The translations under genes were made by a program, and so were the position numbers. A stretch of 64,000 bases of DNA from Avena insularis (Eukaryota > Streptophyta > Magnoliopsida > Poales > Poaceae). Shown here in pieces: positions 56,634 to 64,000 of this stretch. Below the pieces are notes generated by a model. That model saw nothing but the letters and a program-made list of their open reading frames with translations. It was not told the origin of the DNA and did no database searches. The DNA lies in contig CM042685.1 of NCBI GenBank assembly GCA_023614405.1, forward strand, positions 190,064,257 to 190,128,256, in the 5' to 3' direction. Every line of letters begins with the position of its first letter. Positions within the stretch are counted from its first letter, which is position 1.

Positions 56634-57380
56634 CTAGGCAATATGGCGCGGTGTCACGCTGCACACGTGATAGACCAATATTTTGAAATAATCGGTTAGA
56701 AGTACTATTGGAGATTACGACGTAAATCGTGTAGTATTGTTGTCTGAAGTTACTACATAAGATAATAATAATAATAGCATTTTTCTCAGACAAAAGAGGC
56801 GGCGGATGGTGGAATTAGTGCCAAGGAATAAAAAGGTATAGCAAATTGAGTTACTACTAACAAATTATGGCTTGGAAATTACTTAGACTCGAAAACTTAC
56901 CGGAAGGTAGCTACCTATGAAAATTGCGGCCGATAAAGTATAACGAAAAATTACTAACAAAGAATGCGAAAGAAACCTAAGAAAATATTGTCGATGAAAT
57001 ACAATTAAAAAATATTCACCATCGAGGAGGTACCGTGGGGTAACTACCGGCCAAAAATTATGGCTAAAAATTAGTGTCAAGAAATTACCGTTAAGTAGTA
57101 AAAGAAGGAGGCAAAAAATATTATTGTAGACGCTAGCCTAACTATTGTTGGAAAATAATGGCGGGAAAGAATAGTAAAAAAAAGAGTTAAAAGTATTATC
57201 ATGGAAGCTAGGCTAACTACCGTCGGAAAATAACGGCTAAGATGCATGGAAGAATTACCGTTGAGTAGTTAAAAAGGGGGTGTAAAACATAATATACCAC
57301 CATCAATGTAGGATGACTACCGTCAAAAAATTATAGTCAGAAAGTTATACAAAAAAAAATATCACCAAGTAATTAGAAAA
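56634..57380. repeat. AT-rich region with a degenerate dispersed repeat
   Basis: No gene is seen. A motif like CTAACTACCGTCGGAAAATA, usually followed by ACGGC, recurs in varying states at about 57030, 57145, 57215 and 57310. It recurs beyond the Helitron at 58848 and 60364. It pairs CCGT with ACGG. The host element is not identified. Confidence 0.5.
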
Positions 57381-60332
57381 TCTATATCTATACCTAATAA
57401 TAAAGCACGAAGTGTTTCTCCCGGTCCAATATTTTTTTAGACAGTTTTACCCTTTCACTAGACCACCTATTAACCCACCGCCACCGGTAAGTAAAAAAAA
57501 AAGTCTCGACCCTGCCAAACTCCTCCCACGTCGAGCCAGCCTCCGGATACCACTGACGCCACGTGGTCGTGCGCATAAGCGAGCGAGTGCGTGATTTTTT
57601 TGGGGCTGGTCTAGCTGGGTCGGTTCGGGAGTCATGGGCTGCGTTTAGGGATGACATGCAAGAATTTTTTTGGGCTGGTCTAGCTGGGGTTCGGGAAGTA
57701 CAAACGAGACGAGACGCATGGATTTTTGGGTTAATAGTCCCATACTGCTCTCTCATAGTAAATTTTACCAGTTTAAATACCCTTGCAGGGGACCTGTCAA
57801 CAAGCCAAGCAATAAAAAGTTGATGTGAGATAGAACACAACACAATGGTTGCCTTAAGAAGAAACATGAGCAGTAGCCTCGGCCGGAGGAGAGGCCCTTG
57901 GGAGAGAACCCGAGCGGCACGAGCTTGGGAACGATGGGGACAGAGGAAGGGGGGCTCGCCGACCGGGACAGAACAGAGGGCGGACGATGGGGACAGAGGA
58001 AGGGCGCGTCCAAAGCGACCGAGAGAGAGAAGGGCGGCGTAGAGGGATCGATGTTGCGGGAGAGAGAGCCAAAGCGGCGGCCGCGGCGCGAGCTTGGGGA
58101 CAACGATTGGAACCGAGAGGAAAGGGCTCGCCTGGGACAGAACAGAGGGAAACGGCGGCGCTCATGCGAGAGGAGGCGCACGGTGGGCTGAGGTTGTGAT
58201 AAGGGAGCGGCGGTTGCTGGAGACGAACACGTGGGCCGGGTTGCTGGCTCTAGGGCGATGGGGGGATATCAATCACTCGCGTGCGTTGCAGCGGGGGTGT
58301 TCCCGTACTACGGGGTGGGCTTTGAAAAAATACAGGCATGACACTTTTTTCAATCACTCAGCTTTCCACCGTTGCATGATACTCTTTTCTAGCCTGTAAC
58401 CTAAATTAGTTGATTTAGATTTGTCTAAAATCGATTGTATCTCGACATGATTTGGTATTAGATACATCTATATCTAAATTTATGATCTTAGTGATCTATG
58501 GATATAGAAACTGGTCTACTGTAGTTAGAAAATTAATAAACTAATATTATTCTTTAGGGCCAAGGTCAGTTTCCACAAGGTCAGCGATATCTCTGTGGTG
58601 CTACTGTGCTTGAGAATAGAATAGACGGCGCAGACCGACTACGCCGTAAAAACCGAATGCCCATTGTTCTGGATAAGCTACCAATTGATTTATGAGCTCA
58701 GCCACCGAGGTTATTGCCTCATCTTTAATAAGGGAACATAGTAGGGGGTTTTGTTTTTTTATATGGAATATGGTTCATTGAATTTAATGTAACACCGTAG
58801 CAACGCACAAGTTTTGTGTTAGTAAGCTAAAAAATACTATCATAAATGTAAGCTAACTACTGTGGATAAATAACGGACAGAAAGGTAGGTTGAAAGAATT
58901 ACCGTAATATAACTGTCACTAGAAAGTTACAATCACTCCCGGTCCAACATTTTTTTTAGACAGTTTTACTCTTTCACTAGACCACCTATTAACCCACCGC
59001 CACCGGTAAGTAAAAAAAAAAAGTCTCGACCCTGCCAAACTCCTCCCACGTCGAGCCAGCCTCCGGATACCACTGACGCCACGTGGTCGTGCGCATAAGC
59101 GAGCGAGTGCGTGATTTTTTTGGGGCTGGTCTAGCTGGGTCGGTTCGGGAGTCATGGGCTGCGTTTAGGGACGACATGCAAGAATTTTTTTAGGCTGGTC
59201 TAGCTGGGGTTCGGGAAGTACAAACGAGACGAGACGCATGGATTTTTGGGTTAATAGTCCCATACTGCTCTCTCATAGTAAATTTTACCAGTTTAAATAC
59301 CCTTGCAGGGGACCTGTCAACAAGCCAAGCAATAAAAAGTTGATGTGAGATAGAACACAACACAATGGTTGCCTTAAGAAGAAACATGAGCAGTAGCCTC
59401 GGCCGGAGGAGAGGCCCTTGGGAGAGAACCCGAGCGGCACGAGCTTGGGAACGATGGGGACAGAGGAAGGGGGGCTCGCCGACCGGGACAGAACAGAGGG
59501 CGGACGATGGGGACAGAGGAAGGGCGCGTCCAAAGCGACCGAGAGAGAGAAGGGCGGCGTAGAGGGATCGATGTTGCGGGAGAGAGAGCCAAAGCGGCGG
59601 CCGCGGCGCGAGCTTGGGGACAACGATTGGAACCGAGAGAAAAGGGCTCGCCTGGGACAGAACAGAGGGAAACGGCGGCGCTCATGCGAGAGGAGGCGCA
59701 CGGTGGGCTGAGGTTGTGATAAGGGAGCGGCGGTTGCTGGAGACGAACACGTGGGCCGGGTTGCTGGCTCTAGGGCGATGGGGGGATATCAATCACTCGC
59801 GTGCGTTGCAAAGGGGTGTTCCCGACACGGGTGGGCTTTGAAAAAATACAGGCATGACACTTTTTCCAATCACTCAGCTTTCCACCGTTGCATGATACTC
59901 TTTTCTAGCCTGTAACCTAAATTAGTTGATTTAGATTTGTCTAAAATCGATTGTATCTCGACATGATTTGGTATTAGATACATCTATATCTAAATTTATG
60001 ATCTTAGTGATCTATGAATATAGAAACTGGTCTACTGTAGTTAGAAAATTAATAAACTAATATTATTTTTTAGGGCCAAGGTCAGTTTCCACAAGGTCAG
60101 CGATGTCTCTGTGGTGCTACTGTGCTTGAGAATAGAATAGACGGCGCAGACCGATGTAAAAAACCGAATGCCCATTGTTCTGGATAAGCTACCAATTGAT
60201 TTATGAGCTCAGCCACCGAGGTTATCGCCTCATCTTTAATAAGGGAACATAGTAGGGGGTTTTGTTTTTTTATATGAAATATGGTTCATTGAATTTAATG
60301 TGACACCGTAGCAACGCACCGTTTTGTGCTAG
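57381..60332 (+). mobile_element. Helitron-like element, tandemly duplicated
   Basis: The left end TCTATATCTATACC follows an A. The right end of the second copy is CTAG followed by T at 60332/60333, preceded by a small GCAC/GTGC hairpin. The first copy's end has decayed to TTAG at 58822. A TC start, CTRR end, A-T target and no target duplication are Helitron features. No Rep/helicase gene is present. A GC-rich block (57890-58250 and 59410-59770) has open frames on several strands but no recognisable protein. It could be a captured fragment. Confidence 0.5.
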
Positions 60333-60445
60333 TAAGCTAAAAAATACTATCGTAGATGTAAGCTAACTACCGTGGATAAATAACGGACAGAAAGATACGT
60401 TGAAAGAATTACCGTAATATAACTGTCACTAGAAAGTTACAATCA
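57418..60445 (+). repeat. Recent 1.5-kb tandem duplication
   Basis: Copy 1 is 57418-58935 and copy 2 is 58936-60445, nearly identical apart from single bases and a few small indels (for example around 58290 versus 59810). Each copy starts CTCCCGGTCC and ends TTACAATCA. The unit covers the Helitron without its first 30-odd bases, plus about 113 bp of right flank. Confidence 0.92.
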
Positions 60446-60760
60446 GAAAATTACAGTCAACAAGACGCCTGAAATTTTTACATCAAAAAGGGTAAATAGA
60501 GAAATATAAAAAAAGTAACAATCAAAAAGTTGCAAAAACGATCATCGTCGACGGGTAGAAAAGACAAAAGGATTGTAAAATAAATGGTAAAGATGGATAG
60601 AAAAGACGAAAGGATTGTAAAAAAAAATTGGGAAAAAATGTCAAACAACAGCGAGCCGTGATTGGCTAAAATTAGCCACGTCTATAGTACCCACATTGTT
60701 TTTTTAGAGGTAGTACCCACATTGTTGGTGACGTGGGTTGTGGAGGCTTGAATCCAACCA
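60446..60760. other. AT-rich spacer with short direct repeats
   Basis: No gene is seen. The word AAAGGATTGTAAAA occurs twice (about 60567 and 60608), and AGTACCCACATTGTT twice (about 60686 and 60712). GGCTAA and TTAGCC form a 6-bp hairpin near 60664-60677. Confidence 0.5.
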
Positions 60761-60960
60761 CCCTTTTTTTTTCTTTTGACATGGAACATTTCGATTCCAT
60801 TAATTTGGCCACCACAACTCTTACATCATCCAGTACAGACTCCGGCCATAACAGCCAATCAACTTGCTGACTAGCACCATAACCACTCTTAATATATAAT
60901 CTAGTATGTTGCTGAGTTACAAAAAGAGTGGTCGTCGTGGGAACTTTCAACATAAAGCCA
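60761..60960 (-). mobile_element. 5'-truncated non-LTR retroposon remnant
   Basis: On the minus strand a transcript-like sequence ends AATGGAATCGAAATGTTCCA, followed shortly by an A-rich tail (complement of about 60763-60775). This is typical of a LINE 3' end. No target duplication was found. It lies within the 3' flank of the ubiquitin-conjugating gene. Confidence 0.4.
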
Positions 60961-61126
60961 GACTGAATTGTTCATCAAAGTGTCACAGTTAAACCAGAAA
61001 GTAGGTAGTAGATATAGACAGGGGCAAATTTTGTTCATCACAGAGCTAACGAATAGCACGGGCTTCACACCCATCTCAGAAGAGTATTAATAACGCGTGT
61101 GATCTTCACACCCATGTGTTTCTAAG

Positions 61127-62540
61127 TTAATTAGGTGAACTTTTCAATACGTCAGATATCTTCTGACAGAAGGGAATCCTGATTGAAGGATGTAGACCTT
61201 TTGTTGAGGTGGTAGCCACGATCCCATCTGTAGCTGGGACTTCTCCCTTCAGTTCAAGCGCACGAACTCTGTTCGCAGCTAGCTCCTTCGCGAGATGTTC
61301 AGTCTGTGCTTCCAGGGACTTCTTGAAACGCGCAAAGCACTTGTTGCGGACGTATGTCCGACCGTCCCTGACCGATGATCCAACGATCATGCCAGAAACA
61401 TATGCACCGCATGCCTCTAGGATAGCCTGCTCCCTCTCATGGAAATGAGAGACAATAATGGTCTCAAAATGCTGCATAAAAGTGGAAGGTCTGTAAGAAT
61501 GAATTCAGTGGCATGAAGAAACAGTTTACACTGCACAAGAGGTGTGTTCAACATTCCATAAAAATAGTATGGACGTCTTTATTCATTTAGAGTGTTACAA
61601 CAATGTGAAAAACTTGAAGCTCGTAATTTCATGTCACAACTCACAAGGAACATCTCCTCTATGGGTCGGGAGGCGCTGCCTGCTAAAAATAGTTTATGGT
61701 GATGACAAGTATAATTATGCAATGGGAACATATTCGTCAAATTAATCTGAATAAATAGAAAGATACTTCCAAGTTGTCTTTAAGAAATAAAAACAAAAAA
61801 AAATGTAGTTAAATATGGCAGAATGTGATTTAAACACATCACTGAATTTAGATTATTGTGGATCTATGCAGATTATTTTCTCAACGAGTAAGCAACATTG
61901 CAACCATGAAAACTGAATATCTTCGTTTACTGCATGAAGATTTGACTAAGACAGCATTTTTAACTTGGCAGGAAATGAGGGTTCTTGAATTACCTTTGGA
62001 GGCTTCTGAAGTGAATACATCATCGTCTTGCAGGATAGTACAAACACGGTCTGATTATATGCCAGAGAATTCTTTTCATTTTCGAGAAAGTTACGCCCCC
62101 CGGTAAATAATGGTTTATCATTGAGTACAAGGCCCTGGAGGGAGACCAACACCTGCAGCATGGTAGAATTTGACTTGCTCCACCTATCATATCCAGAACC
62201 CCACCAAGTACTAAACAGGCTAAGGCAAACATATCCACTCCCAAACAGGATTGGATTTAGATGGAGCCCACCTGAATGGTAATGAACCTTCTGCAAATAT
62301 TGAATATGTTTTTGTAAGAGATTGCATTGATGAACGGACATGTGAAGTGGTAACTGAACGGTGAAATATAAGGGAAAGGGTGGGTGAAGTGGTAGCGTAC
62401 CGGTGGACATCGCGGGTATGCAGGAGGAAAATGGAAATCAAAGAAGAACAGACCATCGTGATATGGTGTTCCAGCGGGGCCAACAATAGCTGCCCTCATC
62501 AGATCAATTCGATCCTCATAAACTCTAACATATATTGAAT
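61127..62540 (-). CDS. Plant E2 ubiquitin-conjugating enzyme of the UBC23-26/PHO2 class, C-terminal exons (partial)
   Basis: Three minus-strand exons are supported by GT/AG sites and an unbroken frame: 62540-62401, 62290-61994 and 61471-61127 (stop TAA). Exon 1 reads SIYVRVYEDRIDLMRAAIVG and TPYHDGLFFFDFHFPP. Exon 2 reads YHSGGLHLNP and GYVCLSLFSTW, with the catalytic cysteine, then LVLNDKPLF, EKNSLAYN and LSCKTMMYSLQKPPK. Exon 3 opens HFETIIVSHF and ends about 115 residues later with a helical tail. This order is characteristic of the large plant E2 enzymes with a C-terminal UBC fold; they transfer ubiquitin, and PHO2 acts in phosphate homeostasis. The N-terminal exons lie to the right of the window or beyond the repeats at 62700-63960. 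No lesion is visible in the three exons, so the gene may be functional. Which paralogue it is cannot be decided. Confidence 0.85.
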
Positions 62541-62718
62541 CTGCATAATTGGAACCAACTCAGATTCAAGTTATTACTTATAAAAGAAATCAAATATTCT
62601 AAGGGGTAAATCCTGTAAGAGAAAGAAAGCTTGTTCAACTATGAAAAGACACGCAAGGACTCGGATACAGAATATGCGTTCCCTTTAACCAATAGAGACA
62701 GGCAGCTGGTATGTCATG

Positions 62719-62815
62719 CTTTTTTTCAAGAAGGGGAACAAGACCCCAGCCTTTGCATCAATCGATGCCGATTGCAGACAACCATTTCATTGTAGCGTTT
62801 AAAGGTTCAGAGTTT
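62719..62815 (-). mobile_element. Short retroposon with a 21-bp target duplication
   Basis: It is flanked by perfect direct repeats at 62698-62718 and 62816-62836 (core GGCAGCTGGTATGTCATG). Read on the minus strand, the 97-bp insert ends GGGGTCTTGTTCCCC plus TTCTTG and a seven-base A run. A short insert, A tail and long target duplication identify a 5'-truncated LINE or SINE insertion by target-primed reverse transcription. Confidence 0.85.
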
Positions 62816-62879
62816 ACAGGCAGCTGGTATGTCATGTGAGATGTGACTCTACGACCCTTATGTGACATAGTAGCTTAAG

Positions 62880-63960
62880 AGTTGCAAATAGTTTCCACTA
62901 TTTCCGTTCATTTTCAAATATAAAATAATCACCTCCTAAAAGCATAATGTATCCACTATGACAAGATTGTCTGGAAAACTATTACGGAGTACAAGAATGT
63001 AAGAAAGGAGCCAACAAGTGCAAAAATGATAGTATGGAAACAACACTGACATACTTTAAAGTTTCTGCAGTGGTAGTCTGTGGGGCATTAGTACACACAA
63101 AAAATAGCATCAATGAACATTTATATAAATCTAGCATGAAAATTCCTCAGTTTGAGTTCAACAGCCATCAAAACATTCAGTCATCCAATGAAGTTAGAAG
63201 AACCAATGAGTATCCTGGTCAAATTCAGGTGGAGTGCGCTGATACCACCTTGAAGTTAATTTTTTATATATACTTTATTTTAGCAGGAATATTAAATAAG
63301 CTATAATCAGTATAAGCAAATACAGAGAACGGTGACTGTTTGTAAAACATAGTAGCATACTTCAAAATTTGTCTGAGTTACATTCTGGGGGACAGTAGTG
63401 TACACAATAATGTCAGCAAGAAATCTTTAAACACATTGAGGCGAGCATAATTTTACCATGACAAAGCTTGGGAATCAACAACCATGTCAAAACTCACATC
63501 CACACAATCATGTTAGAAGAACCACTGAGCCCTAACCAATTCAGATAGGATGCGGTGAATTGTGATATTACCATGGAGTTAATAGAGGTTCTGATATCAA
63601 ACTTTCCGATTCTTTTCCAAATATAGAATGATTACTTTCTGAATACATGATATGTCCTATGTGATAGCATGGAAAAGCGCCTACAAAAGCCGACAATGAT
63701 GATTCTATGGAATTCATAGCGACATCGAATGGACTTTCTGTAGTTCCAGTCGGTGGGACATTAATTAATACACAGAAATTGCATAATCTTTATACACATA
63801 GAGCATGAATAATGCCATTAGATTGGACTGCACAGCCAGTAAAAACTCCCGACCACACAATCAAGTTAGAAGAATCAATGAGTTTACCCTAAAAAATATA
63901 CATAGGGTGTTGCGATAATACCTTGATGTTGATAGATCATATATCATTTATTATACGGCA
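62880..63960. repeat. Three diverged tandem repeats, about 300-370 bp each
   Basis: Aligned blocks begin near 63055, 63361 and 63725 (GTGGGGCATTAGTACACAC-like words). Each is followed by a block with GTTAGAAGAA(C/T)CA and then by GATA(T/A)TACC. The spacing is about 305 then about 365 bp. A further block, CATTTTCAAATATAAAATAA, recurs at 63610. Copies are diverged and contain no gene. Confidence 0.6.
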
Positions 63961-64000
63961 AAGTAATAAGATACAGAGCATAAAAAGAGTATGATGACAG

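Larger units (their letters stand above)
62541..64000 (-). other. Probable intron (or upstream flank) of the ubiquitin-conjugating gene
   Basis: The exon at 62540 is preceded by an acceptor (ATTATGCAG). No further exon is recognisable up to the window edge. The stretch carries a short retroposon (62719-62815) and three diverged repeats (62880-63960), so a long repeat-bearing intron is the simplest reading. Confidence 0.5.

Noticed and set aside
57845..58250. Captured host gene in the Helitron
   Set aside because: Open frames on both strands of a GC-rich purine-skewed block show no recognisable protein. Capture is possible but not supported.
61858..62106. Plus-strand 82-codon frame
   Set aside because: It lies opposite an exon of the ubiquitin-conjugating gene, whose spliced minus-strand reading explains the open frame.

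Overview
This is nuclear DNA from a large-genome grass. A Triticeae species (wheat, barley, rye or Aegilops type) fits best, though oat relatives cannot be excluded by eye. The evidence is nested LTR retrotransposons whose LTRs begin TGATACGTC and end in TCATCA, intron-bearing plant coding sequence, grass-type LINE, hAT and Helitron remnants, and one host gene at the right edge. More than 90% of the window is transposable-element sequence.

Layout. 1-8511 is a minus-strand, non-autonomous LTR retrotransposon with very long LTRs (4.5 kb; the right-hand one is complete, the other is cut by the window start). Its short internal domain encodes only a protein with four canonical and two degenerate CCHC zinc knuckles, with no capsid or polymerase. 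8512-9247 is a copia-type LTR fragment. 9248-28980 is a nest of related Ty3/gypsy elements. It holds an LTR with an internal 3' tail (9248-10937), a 5'-truncated decayed gag-protease element (10938-17750), a solo LTR with a perfect CCAAT target duplication (15969-17528), a truncated hAT transposase gene (18067-19690), and a second non-autonomous gypsy element (19691-27270). The right LTR of that last element carries an 890-bp hAT-type insertion. It is also joined to a second copy of the solo LTR's right flank, the signature of unequal recombination between LTRs.

29164-56633 appears to be one very long gypsy LTR-like sequence, split by a 19.3-kb minus-strand element (29456-48732). That element has the architecture of the Tat lineage: gag, protease, RT, a degenerate RNase H, a second RNase H, integrase, and an additional spliced gene on the opposite strand near the 3' LTR. 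An intron of that antisense gene holds a 60-bp tandem array whose units fold as hairpins. A 7-kb LINE (36679-43656, intact ORF1, dead ORF2) sits between the two RNase H domains.

56634-60640 is AT-rich repetitive sequence carrying a Helitron-like element in a recent 1.5-kb tandem duplication. 61127-62540 (minus) is the only recognised host gene: the C-terminal exons of a large plant E2 ubiquitin-conjugating enzyme of the UBC23-26/PHO2 class. The sequence upstream of these exons holds a short retroposon with a 21-bp target duplication and three diverged copies of a repeat of roughly 300-370 bp.

Order of events. The insertions nest as LINE in Tat element in long gypsy LTR, and hAT-type element in recombinant LTR. 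The Tat LTRs differ at about 18 of 490 positions by eye. All ORF-level calls come from reading the sequence; no database search was run, so family names are given only at lineage level.
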